Origin: Thermotoga caldifontis AZM44c09
GTDB taxonomy: Bacteria; Thermotogota; Thermotogae; Thermotogales; DSM-5069
Direction of reading: 5' to 3'
Length of the DNA stretch: 64,000 nucleotides
Assembly (NCBI RefSeq): GCF_000828655.1
Contig: NZ_AP014509.1
Span: forward strand, 992,001-1,056,000
Part shown: positions 20,334 to 30,210 of the stretch, piece by piece
Layout: every line of letters begins with the position of its first letter
Numbering within the stretch: position 1 is the first letter of the stretch
Program-made: the position numbers and the translations under genes
The notes under the pieces: generated by a model
Databases searched by the model: none
Told to the model about the DNA's origin: nothing
The model's input: the letters and a program-made list of their open reading frames with translations, nothing else

Positions 20334-20612
20334 ATGGCAGAAAAATTCAATCTTCAGGACAGGTTTCTGAACACCCTGCGCACGAACAAGATCGAGGTCA
20401 AGGTGTACCTGGTGAACGGATTTCAAACCAAAGGGATCATTCGTTCCTTCGACAGTTACACGATCCTTCTCGAGAACGAGAATCAGCAGAGTCTCATTTA
20501 CAAGCACGCCATAAGCACTATAATGCCCACTTCGTTCGTCAAACTCGTGAAGACCGAACAGAAGGAAAAGGAGGAAGCCCAGCAGAGTCAATCAGATGGG
20601 TCGGACGATTGA
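20334..20612 (+). CDS. hfq: RNA chaperone Hfq
   Basis: 92-residue Sm-like protein that pairs small RNAs with mRNAs. Sm1 (NLQDRFLNTLRTN...VKVYLVNGFQTKGIIRSFD) and Sm2 (QSLIYKHAISTIMP, with the YKHA-IS-I signature) are complete; the acidic Gln/Asp tail is short. GGGGGG lies before ATG 20334. The last 17 bases overlap hflX. Confidence 0.95.
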   Translation: MAEKFNLQDRFLNTLRTNKIEVKVYLVNGFQTKGIIRSFDSYTILLENENQQSLIYKHAISTIMPTSFVKLVKTEQKEKEEAQQSQSDGSDD

Positions 20613-21867
20613 AGCCACAGCGTTGAAGAAGGTCCTGGTACTGACAATAGAGAGTGAAGAAACTTCCTGCGAAGAGTTGGCAGGCCTTTTGGCAAATCTC
20701 GATGCAGAGGTTGTCGAAGTGGTCAGGCAGCGGCGCGAGTATCCTGACTCGCGCTTTTATCTTGGTCGTGGAAAAGTAGAATCCCTGGTGGGGAAGATCG
20801 CTGAGCTGGGTATCGATTACGTTGTGGTGGATGATGAGATCAGTCCACTCCAGGCGAAAAACCTTGAGAACACCCTCAAGGTGCCCGTCAAGGATAGAAC
20901 CCAGGTGATTCTGGACGTCTTCGCTCGCCACGCGACGACTAAGGAAGGAAAGCTTCAGGTCGAGCTCGCACAGTTGCAATACGAGTTGCCGAGGTTGGTG
21001 GGAGAAGGTAGAAGCCTTTCGAGGCTCGGTGGAGGCGTTGGAACGAGAGGACCGGGTGAACCGAAGCTGGAAGAGAGAAGAAGACAGATACGCGAAAGGA
21101 TAAACATGCTGAGAAAAGAACTGAACGAACTGAAGAAAGACAGGGATCAGCAGCGAAAGCTCCGTTCAGACAGCGAACTTGCAACAGTGTCCATCGTTGG
21201 CTACACGAACGCCGGGAAATCGTGTTTGCTCGCCGCCCTGTCTTCAGATCCTTCCATAACCGTCAGTTCAAAGCTGTTCAGCACGCTGGCACCTGTGGTG
21301 AGGCGTGTAAAGTTGCCGGACGGGCGTGTCGCGCTCTTCAAAGATACCGTGGGCTTCATCAGGAAGGTGCCGCATACCATCGTAGAGGCTTTCAAATCAA
21401 CCCTGGAGGAAATCTGCTATTCTGATGTTATAATCTTGCTCGTCGATGCTACAGATCCCGAATACGCAGAAAAAATAAGAGTCGCCGAAGAGGTTCTCAG
21501 TGAGCTCCATGCTGACGCGATCCCACGCCTTCTGGTCTTCAACAAAATCGATCTGCTCACTGAAGAGAAAATCGAGCTTCTGTCGGACGTGTATCCATCT
21601 GCGATGTTCGTGAGCGCTCTGAAAAGAATAGGGATCGACGCGCTTCTCAACGAGGTCTGCCGAATGCTGGAAAAAAGCGAAGTTGAAGAAGAATTCTTCG
21701 TTGGGCTGGATCACCTGCACACACTGGAGAAATTCCGCGAGAAGGTAGCGATCAAAAAGAGCGTTTTCACCGACGAAGGATTGATCGTCAGAGTGAAGGC
21801 TCGTGAGAGCGTTCTGAAAAAGCTGGCAATATTACTCAACGGAGGGATGAAGACGTGCGAAAGTTGA
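20596..21867 (+). CDS. hflX: Ribosome-associated GTPase HflX
   Basis: 423-residue Obg-HflX GTPase that rescues or splits stalled ribosomes. The N-terminal subdomain ends with the glycine-rich linker GGGVGTRGPGEPKLEERRR, followed by a coiled coil and the G domain with GYTNAGKS, DTVGFIRKVPH and NKID. The ATG lies inside the hfq end in another frame, so translation is probably coupled to hfq. Confidence 0.95.
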   Translation: MGRTIEATALKKVLVLTIESEETSCEELAGLLANLDAEVVEVVRQRREYPDSRFYLGRGKVESLVGKIAELGIDYVVVDDEISPLQAKNLENTLKVPVKDRTQVILDVFARHATTKEGKLQVELAQLQYELPRLVGEGRSLSRLGGGVGTRGPGEPKLEERRRQIRERINMLRKELNELKKDRDQQRKLRSDSELATVSIVGYTNAGKSCLLAALSSDPSITVSSKLFSTLAPVVRRVKLPDGRVALFKDTVGFIRKVPHTIVEAFKSTLEEICYSDVIILLVDATDPEYAEKIRVAEEVLSELHADAIPRLLVFNKIDLLTEEKIELLSDVYPSAMFVSALKRIGIDALLNEVCRMLEKSEVEEEFFVGLDHLHTLEKFREKVAIKKSVFTDEGLIVRVKARESVLKKLAILLNGGMKTCES

Positions 21868-22829
21868 CATCGTGGTTGCTGATTCTCTCGTCGGCTCTGC
21901 TACTGGCCTCGTTCGTCTCGCCAGTCGGTGGCCAGCTGGTCATTACGTCGAGCTTTGGGGAATTCAGAGGAACAGGAAACAGAGGACCACACTTTCACAT
22001 GGGCAGCGATTTTTCGACGCAGATGCGCTCCGGTGTCCCAATACTCGCGGCTGCGGATGGCTGGCTGGTAAGGATCGAAATCGATGAGGATGATATCTAC
22101 GGGAACGTCGTTGTGTTGCAGCACGAGAATGGTTTCAGGACACTGTACGCCCATCTGAGTGGCTTCGCCGAGCAGATCAAAGACGTGGTGAACAGCGTTG
22201 TGAGCGAGTTCGGAAAGAGAAGGATCGTGGTGGAATTCCCGGAAAGAAGCATATGGTTCAAGGCTGGAGAGGCCATTGGTTATTCGGGCCAGACGGGTGA
22301 GGCGGCGCAACCTCACTGCCATTTCGAGATCAGGAACAGCGATGAAACAATCTGTTATAACCCTTCAGATATGTTGAGCGTACCGAAGCCCGCAGATGCC
22401 AGATTCACGGTGAGAGGGCTCATCATAGACGGTGAAAGGTTCGATTACGTTGAAAACAGGGTTTACAGGTTTCGGGGTCCCTGGCCAAAGATCGCGGTCG
22501 ATGCCGTCACGAGCGTGGGAAGGAATGTCATAGGACTCAGATCACTGAAGTTGTACTTCGACAAGGATCTGGTGTATCATATTGATCTCGGTGAAATACG
22601 TCTGGACGAGTTCAACAACGTATGGGCTGTGTACACAGAGAATTCTGTCGCCGATGGGTACAGATACAGCGCCTATTACAAGCTTTATCCGGACAGAGTC
22701 AGCAGCGTCGTAAAGTTCAACAAATTTCCAGAGCTCGGGCAGCTACCTTCGAGGACGAATGTCAGTATAGTGTGCGAAGACGTGTGGGGAAACGAGTATG
22801 AGCTGAAATTCGTTCTGGAAAGAAGGTAG
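21855..22829 (+). CDS. M23 (LytM-type) zinc peptidase, exported
   Basis: 324 residues with an N-terminal signal segment (~4-24) and a LytM/M23 domain: HFHMGSDF gives the HxxxD half and HCHFEI the HxH half of the zinc site. It should act on cell-wall peptides outside the membrane. The C-terminal ~150 residues form a beta-rich domain I do not recognise. GTG 21855 overlaps hflX by 13 bases; a 5-base gap separates it from the next gene. Confidence 0.85.
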   Translation: MRKLTSWLLILSSALLLASFVSPVGGQLVITSSFGEFRGTGNRGPHFHMGSDFSTQMRSGVPILAAADGWLVRIEIDEDDIYGNVVVLQHENGFRTLYAHLSGFAEQIKDVVNSVVSEFGKRRIVVEFPERSIWFKAGEAIGYSGQTGEAAQPHCHFEIRNSDETICYNPSDMLSVPKPADARFTVRGLIIDGERFDYVENRVYRFRGPWPKIAVDAVTSVGRNVIGLRSLKLYFDKDLVYHIDLGEIRLDEFNNVWAVYTENSVADGYRYSAYYKLYPDRVSSVVKFNKFPELGQLPSRTNVSIVCEDVWGNEYELKFVLERR

Positions 22830-22834
22830 AAACG

Positions 22835-23167
22835 ATGTGGTTCTTCAAGCGCAAGAAGGCGAAGAACCTCGCGGTTGATCCCTTTTACAGAGAAGGCAAC
22901 ACTCTGGTGGCGTACTTCAAGTGCACGAAGTGCGGCGAATACTTCCGCAGCCATTTGCGCATGGGTTACGATTTCATAAATGATTACGACAATCCATCCA
23001 CGCCGTACAGACTTGATAAAATCTACGTTGGCTCGAAGTGTCCCAACAAGTTACACTTGACCGCTGCGTTCAGCTCGAGTTACAGGGTCAGGTCGTTCAG
23101 TCTCGAGGGTGGAGAATTCGTAACAAGAGAAGAATATGAACAGCACACAAAGGAGGCGGAGAAATGA
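22835..23167 (+). CDS. Small zinc-ribbon-like protein of unknown function
   Basis: 110 residues, cytoplasmic by appearance. CTKCGEYF and a later GSKCPNKLH (CxxC ... CxxxxH) could bind one metal ion. It starts 5 bases after the M23 peptidase and its stop overlaps the metK start. I do not recognise a named family. Confidence 0.65.
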   Translation: MWFFKRKKAKNLAVDPFYREGNTLVAYFKCTKCGEYFRSHLRMGYDFINDYDNPSTPYRLDKIYVGSKCPNKLHLTAAFSSSYRVRSFSLEGGEFVTREEYEQHTKEAEK

Positions 23168-24354
23168 AGAGACTGTTCACCAGTGAGAGCGTGACGGAAG
23201 GTCACCCCGACAAGCTGGCAGACCAAATATCGGACGCGATCCTGGATGCCATTCTGGAACAGGATCCCAACGCGAGAGTGGCCGTTGAGACACTCGTGAC
23301 CACTGGTCTGGCTGTCGTTGCGGGAGAAGTCACGACCGAAGCCTACGTTGATATACAAGATATCGTTCGCCGAACGATCCTCGATATCGGTTACACCAGG
23401 GCGAAGTACGGTTTCGACGGAGAAACGTGCGGTGTACTGACGTCGATTCACAATCAGTCCCCAGACATAGCCATAGGAGTGAACAGAGCTCTGGAAGCGA
23501 GGGAAAAGAACCATCTCGACGACGAGTACGACAAGATCGGAGCAGGAGATCAGGGCATGATGTTCGGATACGCTACCAACGAAACGCCCGAATATATGCC
23601 CTTACCGATAATGCTCGCCCACAAACTCGCGATGAGACTCGCAGAGGTTCGTAAGAAGAAGATCGTACCGTTCCTCAGACCTGACGGAAAGACTCAGGTC
23701 ACGATCGAATACGACGAGAACTGGAAACCAGTGAGGGTCGATACGATCTTGATCTCTGCCCAGCACGAACCGGATGTGACGATCCAAGAGCTCAGGGAAG
23801 CTTTGATAGAGCACGTCATAAAGCCCACCATTCCTGAGCAGTACTGGTCGAACGACGTGAAGATCCTTGTGAACCCAACCGGCAGGTTCGTGCTCGGAGG
23901 ACCTTCGGCGGATACGGGTCTCACCGGTCGCAAGATCATAGTGGACACCTACGGCGGATGGGTGCCCCACGGAGGCGGAGCGTTCAGCGGGAAAGACCCA
24001 ACCAAGGTGGACAGATCAGCCCATTACATGGCTCGCTATGTCGCAAAGAACGTTGTCGCTGCGGGTCTCGCAGACCGCTTCATGATACAGGTTGCGTACG
24101 CCATAGGCAAGGCCAGGCCCGTTTCTTTGATGATAGAAACCTTCGGAACCGCCAAGGTCGATGAGGAGAAGTTGAAGAAAGCCATAATCGAGCTGTTCGA
24201 TTTCCGACCGCTGGCGATCATTGAGAGGTTGAACCTGAGACGCCCCATTTACAGGAAGACCGCGGCCTACGGACACTTCGGCAGGAACGATCCTGATTTC
24301 ACCTGGGAAAGGCTCGATGCCGTTGATGAGCTCAGGAGATACTTCAACATGTGA
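23164..24354 (+). CDS. metK: S-adenosylmethionine synthetase
   Basis: Makes SAM from methionine and ATP (396 residues). [31 protein letters not shown] and [16 protein letters not shown] are the family signatures. The ATG overlaps the previous stop (ATGA). No SAM riboswitch precedes it, which is expected inside an operon. The SAM supply fits the methyltransferase and radical SAM genes nearby but they need not be linked. Confidence 0.97.
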   Translation: MKRLFTSESVTEGHPDKLADQISDAILDAILEQDPNARVAVETLVTTGLAVVAGEVTTEAYVDIQDIVRRTILDIGYTRAKYGFDGETCGVLTSIHNQSPDIAIGVNRALEAREKNHLDDEYDKIGAGDQGMMFGYATNETPEYMPLPIMLAHKLAMRLAEVRKKKIVPFLRPDGKTQVTIEYDENWKPVRVDTILISAQHEPDVTIQELREALIEHVIKPTIPEQYWSNDVKILVNPTGRFVLGGPSADTGLTGRKIIVDTYGGWVPHGGGAFSGKDPTKVDRSAHYMARYVAKNVVAAGLADRFMIQVAYAIGKARPVSLMIETFGTAKVDEEKLKKAIIELFDFRPLAIIERLNLRRPIYRKTAAYGHFGRNDPDFTWERLDAVDELRRYFNM

Positions 24355-24368
24355 AGGAGGGAGGAGCC

Positions 24369-24656
24369 TTGGCAAAAAAGGTCAACAAATCTGCTTTGAA
24401 GCGCGTCAGACAATCCGAGGAAAGAAGGTTGAGGAACAAATCTTACAAGACAAGAATGAAGAATGCTGTGAAGGCCGTGATGGAAGCCATCAAGGCGGGC
24501 GAGGACAGAGATAAAATCATGCAGCTTGTGAGAGAAGCAATCTCTGCTATAGATAAAGCTGCATCCAAGGGCGCCATTCACAAGAATCAAGCCGCTCGAA
24601 GAAAGTCCCGCCTCATGAATTTTGTCAACAAGAGTCTCCAAACGGTTCAAGGTTGA
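24369..24656 (+). CDS. rpsT: Ribosomal protein S20
   Basis: 95-residue basic protein of the 30S body. AKKVNKSALKRVRQSEERR...NKSYKTRMKNAVKA and the C-terminal AARRKSRLMNF are typical. The start is TTG 24369 behind GGAGGGAGGAG; an in-frame ATG at 24351 lies inside metK and lacks a ribosome site. Last gene before a terminator. Confidence 0.95.
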   Translation: MAKKVNKSALKRVRQSEERRLRNKSYKTRMKNAVKAVMEAIKAGEDRDKIMQLVREAISAIDKAASKGAIHKNQAARRKSRLMNFVNKSLQTVQG

Positions 24657-24694
24657 AAAGTCCGAAAAACTTAAGGGGTTTTTGCTCGTTTGTT

Positions 24695-24727
24695 CCAGCA
24701 CCTGTAAGATCGGGTGCTGGTTTTGCT
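24695..24727 (+). terminator. Intrinsic terminator after rpsT
   Basis: CCAGCACC (24695-24702) pairs with GGTGCTGG (24713-24720) around a 10-base loop and is followed by TTTTGCTTT. It closes the long plus-strand run that begins at 9204. Confidence 0.85.
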
Positions 24728-24731
24728 TTGA

Positions 24732-24740
24732 TGATAGAAT
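24732..24740 (+). promoter_or_regulatory. Extended -10 promoter (TGATAGAAT) for the CPBP-clpC run
   Basis: TGA plus TAGAAT directly after the terminator, about 20 bases before GTG 24760, restarts transcription for the next gene group. Confidence 0.4.
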
Positions 24741-24759
24741 TTTAATTGGTGAAACGTAC

Positions 24760-25323
24760 GTGAGAGACCTCGTGCTGTTTCTAATATTTATAGCTGTGCT
24801 GTTTTCTGGGCCAATCGTAGTTGGATCGACCTACTCGGTGTGGGTAGCCACGCTGTGGTACGTTGCGCTTCTATCCCTGAGTTTGATGCTGATGAAACTG
24901 GAGCATCTTGGTTTTCTCTTCACTTACAGACGCGGTCTCATTCTGAGAAGCGTGCTGTATTTGCTGTTGCTCTACGGTCTACTCGCTCTGATTGGTCTGC
25001 TCTTTCCGCAGCAATACGAAACGGTTCAAAAGCTGAGCCTGGATCCCATGATGGTGGTGTTACTCGTGGCGCTCGCCCCACTCGCCGAAGAAGTAGCGTT
25101 TCGAGGTTACACGCAGTCAATTTTCAAGAGGAAGCTCGGCACGAACGGAGCCATAATAGTCACATCGTTGTTGTTTTCTCTGTTTCACCCGATCTCCGTG
25201 TTTCCACAGGTGTTCGTAACATCGTTGTTGCTCGGAACGATAAAGGAAGTTCACGGATCGTTAGTACCTTGTGTTTTAGTTCACTGTCTAAATAATGTGG
25301 TGGCACTCGTGGTCTCACTGTGA
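24760..25323 (+). CDS. CPBP family intramembrane protease
   Basis: 187 residues, almost all membrane-spanning. The CAAX-protease/bacteriocin-processing (CPBP) motifs are in order: EEVAFRG, then LLFSLFH, then a late HCLNN. The frame runs back to 24622 through the terminator, so GTG 24760, after both terminator and promoter, is used. It stands 21 bases before clpC. Substrate unknown; such proteins process or protect against peptides and prenylated proteins. Confidence 0.8.
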   Translation: MRDLVLFLIFIAVLFSGPIVVGSTYSVWVATLWYVALLSLSLMLMKLEHLGFLFTYRRGLILRSVLYLLLLYGLLALIGLLFPQQYETVQKLSLDPMMVVLLVALAPLAEEVAFRGYTQSIFKRKLGTNGAIIVTSLLFSLFHPISVFPQVFVTSLLLGTIKEVHGSLVPCVLVHCLNNVVALVVSL

Positions 25324-25344
25324 AACGAGAAAGGAGTGATTCGA

Positions 25345-27798
25345 ATGTTTGATAAATTTTCAGAAAGTTCCGCGAGATTGATCGTTGAAGCACAGAAGGA
25401 AGCCATAGAGATGGGACACTCGTACGTCGGAACCGAACACATACTGCTCGCGATACTGAAGCAGGATTCTCCGCTGAGCGAATCGCTCAGTGAAATGGGT
25501 GTCACTTACGCACGTGCCAAGAATGAGATCATATCGATGGTCGGAATGGGTATGCGAGGTTACTCCAGCTCTCCTCAGATGACGCCGAGAGCCAAACGTG
25601 TCATCGAGCTCGCTTACGAGGAAGCGAAGTATCTTGGTAGCGATAAGATACAGCCTGAGCACATACTCCTGGGGATCATCAGAGAGGGAGAAGGAATCGC
25701 CGTTCACGTGCTCAGGAAGATGGGTGTGGACCTCGGGACACTCAGGAGGATCGTGGTCGAAAACTCTCAGCAGCGTGAATCGGATTACGACGTCGACAGG
25801 ACTTCCGACAATCCTTCGGTCAGGCACCTGGAAGGTTTTGGAATAGACCTCACGGCGCTCGCTATGAAGAACCAGCTCGATCCTGTCATAGGAAGGGAAG
25901 AAGAAATAGAGCGTGTGATGCAGGTGCTGGTTCGAAGAAAGAAGAACAATCCTGTACTCATCGGCGAACCGGGCATCGGTAAAACTGCGATCGTGGAAGG
26001 GTTGGCGCAGAGGATCGTCGCTGGAGAGGTTCCCGAACCGCTCAAACACAAAACGATATTCTCTCTCGACGTTGCAGCCCTCGTGGCTGGCACGAAATAC
26101 AGGGGCGAATTCGAGAAGAGGATGAAGAAACTGCTGCAGGTGGTCAGTCGTGATCCGAACATCATTCTGTTCATAGATGAAATCCACACGATAGTCGGCG
26201 CCGGTTCGGCTGAGGGTGCGGTCGATGCGGCGAACATACTCAAACCTGCTCTCGCGAGAGGTGAGATCAAGTGCATCGGAGCGACGACTCCGGACGAGTA
26301 CAGAAAGTACATCGAAAAGGATGCCGCTTTAGAAAGGCGCTTCCAGAAGATCTACATAAGAGAACCGAGCGCTGAGGAAACCCTCGAAATTCTCAAAGGT
26401 TTGAGGCACAAGTACGAGTCCCATCACAGGGTAAAATACACCGATTCCGCGCTCGAAGCGGCCGTGTACCTTTCGAAACGGTACATCACGGATCATTTCC
26501 TGCCGGACAAGGCCATCGATGTGATAGATGAAGCTGGCGCGAGGGCACGTTTAAAGAGTTTTGTTCTGCCACCAGAGATTCAGCTTTTGAAAGCACAACT
26601 GGAACAGATCAAGAACGACAAGGAACTCGCCGTGCTCAATCAGGATTACGAAAAGGCTGCCGAGCTGAAGGAGCAGGAGAGGACCATTTCGGCCCAGCTG
26701 AACGAGAAATATCAGCAGTGGAGAAAATCTGTCGAATCATCGATAATAACCGTCGACGTCGATCAGATCGCTGAGGTCGTGTCGAGCTGGACAGGCATAC
26801 CACTGATGAAGATTGAAGAGAGCGAGAGCGAGAAACTGTTGAACCTTGAAAAGGCGTTGCACCAGCGCATCGTCGGTCAGGATGAGGCTATAAAGGCTAT
26901 AGCCAGGGCGATAAGGCGCGCACGCAGCGGTTTGAAGGACCCGAGGCGCCCCATAGGTGTGTTCCTGTTCCTCGGTCCGACCGGTGTGGGTAAAACGGAA
27001 TTGACGAAGGTGCTGGCAGCGTACCTGTTCGGTGACGAAAAGGCCTTGATCAGGTTCGACATGAGCGAGTACATGGAACGCTTCTCGGTCTCCAGATTGA
27101 TCGGAGCACCTCCAGGCTACGTCGGTTACGAAGAGGGTGGAACGCTCACGGAAAAAGTCAGGCGCAGACCGTTCTCGGTCATACTGTTCGACGAGATCGA
27201 GAAAGCGCATCCAGACGTGTTCAACATCTTGCTCCAGATCATGGACGACGGCCGGCTGACGGATTCCCAGGGTCGAGAAGTTGATTTCAAGAACACGATC
27301 ATAGTGATGACGAGCAACATTGGAGGAACGCTGATAAACAAGTCCAAGAGGACGCTGGGCTTCGTCTCACAGGAAGACGCGCAACGCGACTACGAAGAGA
27401 TGAAGGCACTCGTTCTCGACGAAGTCAAGAAGACCTTCAGGCCAGAATTTCTCAACAGGATAGACGAGATCGTTGTGTTCCATCCGCTGACGAAGGAGGA
27501 TGTGTCCAAGATCATCGACATACTCCTGTCGGACCTGCGTGAGAGACTGAAATCCAAGAACCTGGACATCGTTCTGACCAAATCGGCACGGGAGTTCCTG
27601 ATCGAGAAAGGATTCGACCCTGTTTACGGTGCGAGACCTTTGAAGCGAGCGATCCAGCAGTACCTGGAAGATCCGCTCGCTGAGGAGATACTCAGGGGCA
27701 AGTTCGATCCCGGTGACGTGATCGTTTGTGCACGCGGCAGAGACGGATTGAGATTCACGAAGAAACGGCAAACCAAAGCAGGAGTCCTGCAGGGATGA
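25345..27798 (+). CDS. clpC: ClpC AAA+ unfoldase
   Basis: 817-residue Hsp100 protein that feeds proteins to ClpP. Double Clp-N repeat (1-145), first ATPase with GEPGIGKT at 207-214, UVR-type middle segment (LNQDYEKAAELKEQE, ~430-450), second ATPase with GPTGVGKT at 544-551, and a C-terminal D2-small domain. ATG 25345 behind AAAGGAG is preferred to the longer start at 25336. In Firmicutes clpC follows ctsR-mcsA-mcsB; none is present here. Confidence 0.96.
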   Translation: MFDKFSESSARLIVEAQKEAIEMGHSYVGTEHILLAILKQDSPLSESLSEMGVTYARAKNEIISMVGMGMRGYSSSPQMTPRAKRVIELAYEEAKYLGSDKIQPEHILLGIIREGEGIAVHVLRKMGVDLGTLRRIVVENSQQRESDYDVDRTSDNPSVRHLEGFGIDLTALAMKNQLDPVIGREEEIERVMQVLVRRKKNNPVLIGEPGIGKTAIVEGLAQRIVAGEVPEPLKHKTIFSLDVAALVAGTKYRGEFEKRMKKLLQVVSRDPNIILFIDEIHTIVGAGSAEGAVDAANILKPALARGEIKCIGATTPDEYRKYIEKDAALERRFQKIYIREPSAEETLEILKGLRHKYESHHRVKYTDSALEAAVYLSKRYITDHFLPDKAIDVIDEAGARARLKSFVLPPEIQLLKAQLEQIKNDKELAVLNQDYEKAAELKEQERTISAQLNEKYQQWRKSVESSIITVDVDQIAEVVSSWTGIPLMKIEESESEKLLNLEKALHQRIVGQDEAIKAIARAIRRARSGLKDPRRPIGVFLFLGPTGVGKTELTKVLAAYLFGDEKALIRFDMSEYMERFSVSRLIGAPPGYVGYEEGGTLTEKVRRRPFSVILFDEIEKAHPDVFNILLQIMDDGRLTDSQGREVDFKNTIIVMTSNIGGTLINKSKRTLGFVSQEDAQRDYEEMKALVLDEVKKTFRPEFLNRIDEIVVFHPLTKEDVSKIIDILLSDLRERLKSKNLDIVLTKSAREFLIEKGFDPVYGARPLKRAIQQYLEDPLAEEILRGKFDPGDVIVCARGRDGLRFTKKRQTKAGVLQG

Positions 27799-29129
27799 AA
27801 AAGGGCGGTTACTTCGTCTGTGAAAGCTGCGGCTACGAATCGGTGAAATGGTTTGGAAGATGTCCAAGTTGTGGCGCATGGAACACGGCACGAGAGGTCG
27901 TGATCTCACAGAATGAACGGAGGAAAGATGTGCCACAACCTGCCGTACTCAAATCGCTGAAAAAAGAACAGAAACACGAAAGGATCCAGACCGGTTTTTC
28001 CGAACTCGACGAAGCGCTGAACGGGGGTCTGATGGCAGGTCAGGTGGTCTTGCTCGGTGGGGAGCCAGGCGTCGGCAAAAGTAGCCTGGCTCTCCAAATT
28101 TGTGGCCATCTTGCGAAGAGGTTCAAAGTTTTGTACATCACGGCAGAAGAATCACCTGAGCAGGTCGCTTACAGATCGGAAAGGTTTGGGTTTCAATCGG
28201 AAGACAACATCGTTGTTTTGAGTGAGAACGATCCTGAGCAGGTTTTGAACGTTCTGGACAGTTCTTACAAATTCCTCGTCGTGGACTCGCTTCAAGCCAT
28301 GTATTCGGAGCGGCTGGGCTCCTATCCAGGTAGCGTCGCCCAGGTCCGTACGGCCGCTTCCCTGATCACGGAACGCTGTAAAGTTCTGTCGATCCCGGCC
28401 CTGCTCATCGCGCACATAACGAAGACTGGAGAGATAGCGGGCCCAAAGATGGTGGAACATTTGGTCGACACGGTGATCTACTTCGAAGGAGAAACGAACA
28501 CAGATTTCAGGGTCATCAGGATCGTCAAGAACAGGTTCGGTCCTTCGGGTGAAATGTGCATCTTCGAGATGACCGAGTCTGGCCTGAAACAGATCGATGA
28601 ATCGCTCTTGATAGATGTGGAAGAACCACCGGCTGGAAACTGTCTGAGCTGCGTGATCGAAGGTTCAAAGCCTCTTGTTGTACAGTTGCAGGCACTCGTT
28701 TCGAAAACCAGATCGGTCTCACCCAGGCGCGTGAGCAACGGTTACGATCTGACCAGGTTGTTGATGCTGATCGCCATCCTCGAACGACAGGCACATCTTC
28801 CACTGGAGAGTCGAGACGTGTACGTGAACGTCATGGGAGGGTTGAAGATAACCGACACGGCGGCCGATCTTGCCGTTGCCTGCGCCATAGTTTCTTCTCT
28901 GACGGAGATCTCACTCGGCAGGACTGCCGCGTTCGGTGAGGTCAGTCTGGATGGTAGGATAAGGCCTGTTCACAGGATCAGGAACCGGCTGGATGCCCTG
29001 AACAAGATCGAACTGGACAGGATACTTCTGCCGAACGCTTCTGAGGCGGGCGAAAGGTGCTGTGTCTCTTTGAGAGACGTTAGATCCTTGATGAACGTTC
29101 TGGGAGTGAGGAAGGTTGATAGCGACTGA
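27795..29129 (+). CDS. radA: DNA repair ATPase RadA
   Basis: 444-residue RecA-related branch-migration protein. N-terminal C4 zinc finger (CESCG...CPSCG, residues 9-26), Walker A GGEPGVGKSS near 88-97, the RadA-specific KNRFGPSGE and a C-terminal Lon-like domain. ATG 27795 overlaps the clpC stop; the upstream frame inside clpC is a shadow. Confidence 0.96.
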   Translation: MKKGGYFVCESCGYESVKWFGRCPSCGAWNTAREVVISQNERRKDVPQPAVLKSLKKEQKHERIQTGFSELDEALNGGLMAGQVVLLGGEPGVGKSSLALQICGHLAKRFKVLYITAEESPEQVAYRSERFGFQSEDNIVVLSENDPEQVLNVLDSSYKFLVVDSLQAMYSERLGSYPGSVAQVRTAASLITERCKVLSIPALLIAHITKTGEIAGPKMVEHLVDTVIYFEGETNTDFRVIRIVKNRFGPSGEMCIFEMTESGLKQIDESLLIDVEEPPAGNCLSCVIEGSKPLVVQLQALVSKTRSVSPRRVSNGYDLTRLLMLIAILERQAHLPLESRDVYVNVMGGLKITDTAADLAVACAIVSSLTEISLGRTAAFGEVSLDGRIRPVHRIRNRLDALNKIELDRILLPNASEAGERCCVSLRDVRSLMNVLGVRKVDSD

Positions 29130-30192
29130 ACTTCTCAACAAAATAGCTCTGCTGTCTCCTGGAACCAGGCTCAGAAAAGCGTTGGACGATATAAGGGCGG
29201 CGAACCTTGGAGCGCTCATACTTTTCGTGGACGATCTGTCGAAACACAGGAGCATCATTCAGGGTGGATTCGAGGTGAACTGCAGTTTCACGCCTGAAAG
29301 GTTGTACGAGCTCGCCAAAATGGATGGTGCGATAGTGGTTTCCGAAGATGTATCGAGGATCCTTCTGGCGAACGCGCACCTGGTGCCTGACCCAACGATT
29401 CCCACAACGGAGACGGGCACCCGCCACAGAACGGCCGAGAGAGTCGCGAAACAGACAAACTGCATGGTCGTCGCGATATCGAAGCGCAGGAACGTTGTGA
29501 CCGTTTACTACGGGCCCTACAAGTACGCGTTGAGTGACGCCAGGTTACTCATGGCGAGAGTTTCTCAGGCCCTGAACGCGATGGAAAGGTATCGGACCAG
29601 CCTGGACAGGCTGCTGTCTTCCATTGATTCCGCAGAGCTACAAGCTGGCGTTTCCATCCACGATGTTGCTAGAGCGATTGAAAAAGCCGTAGCGATGCTG
29701 AAGATCTATGAAGAAGTGTATCCGTACATGGTCGAGCTCGGTGAAGAAGCCAGTTTGATCTGGGCCCAATTCAGCGAGTTGCTCACAGACGTTGAGGAGA
29801 CAGTGATCCTGCTGGTGATGGATTACAGCACGGTGGAGCTGGATCCAGACCAAGCCAAGGAAACGATTGAAAGGCTGAAGCAGGACAAGAACCTCACCGA
29901 GATGAAAATCATCAAGGAACTCGGGCTTAACGTTCAGACAAGCGCACAGGCTGGAGAAATCCTGGTTCATCCAAAAGGTTACAGATTTTTGAAAGGCGTG
30001 GTGAGAATACCCCTGAACGTGTCGCAGAACCTCGTGAAAACGTTCAAGAATCTCAGGAACCTGAGAGAAGCAGACGTGGAGGTACTGAAGTCTGTGGATG
30101 GGATCGGAGAAAAAAGGGCGTTGGCAATCGCGTCGAGTCTTGGTATGATAAAAGGAAGGGAAGGAACCAGAGGCGAGAAAAGGACAGGATAG
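29116..30192 (+). CDS. disA: Diadenylate cyclase DisA (DNA integrity scanning)
   Basis: Makes c-di-AMP and is tuned by branched DNA. The DAC domain shows MDGAIVV (DGA at 70-72) and GTRHRTAER (101-109); a helical spine follows and a helix-hairpin-helix pair lies at the end (VDGIGEKRALAIASSLG). 358 residues, normal length. TTG 29116 lies 13 bases inside radA, so the two repair genes are coupled. Confidence 0.95.
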   Translation: MIATELLNKIALLSPGTRLRKALDDIRAANLGALILFVDDLSKHRSIIQGGFEVNCSFTPERLYELAKMDGAIVVSEDVSRILLANAHLVPDPTIPTTETGTRHRTAERVAKQTNCMVVAISKRRNVVTVYYGPYKYALSDARLLMARVSQALNAMERYRTSLDRLLSSIDSAELQAGVSIHDVARAIEKAVAMLKIYEEVYPYMVELGEEASLIWAQFSELLTDVEETVILLVMDYSTVELDPDQAKETIERLKQDKNLTEMKIIKELGLNVQTSAQAGEILVHPKGYRFLKGVVRIPLNVSQNLVKTFKNLRNLREADVEVLKSVDGIGEKRALAIASSLGMIKGREGTRGEKRTG

Positions 30193-30210
30193 AAAAAGGA
30201 GGAGTGCGAG

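Noticed and set aside
23040-23163. Possible SAM riboswitch before metK
   Set aside because: The space is coding sequence of the zinc-ribbon gene and metK overlaps its stop.
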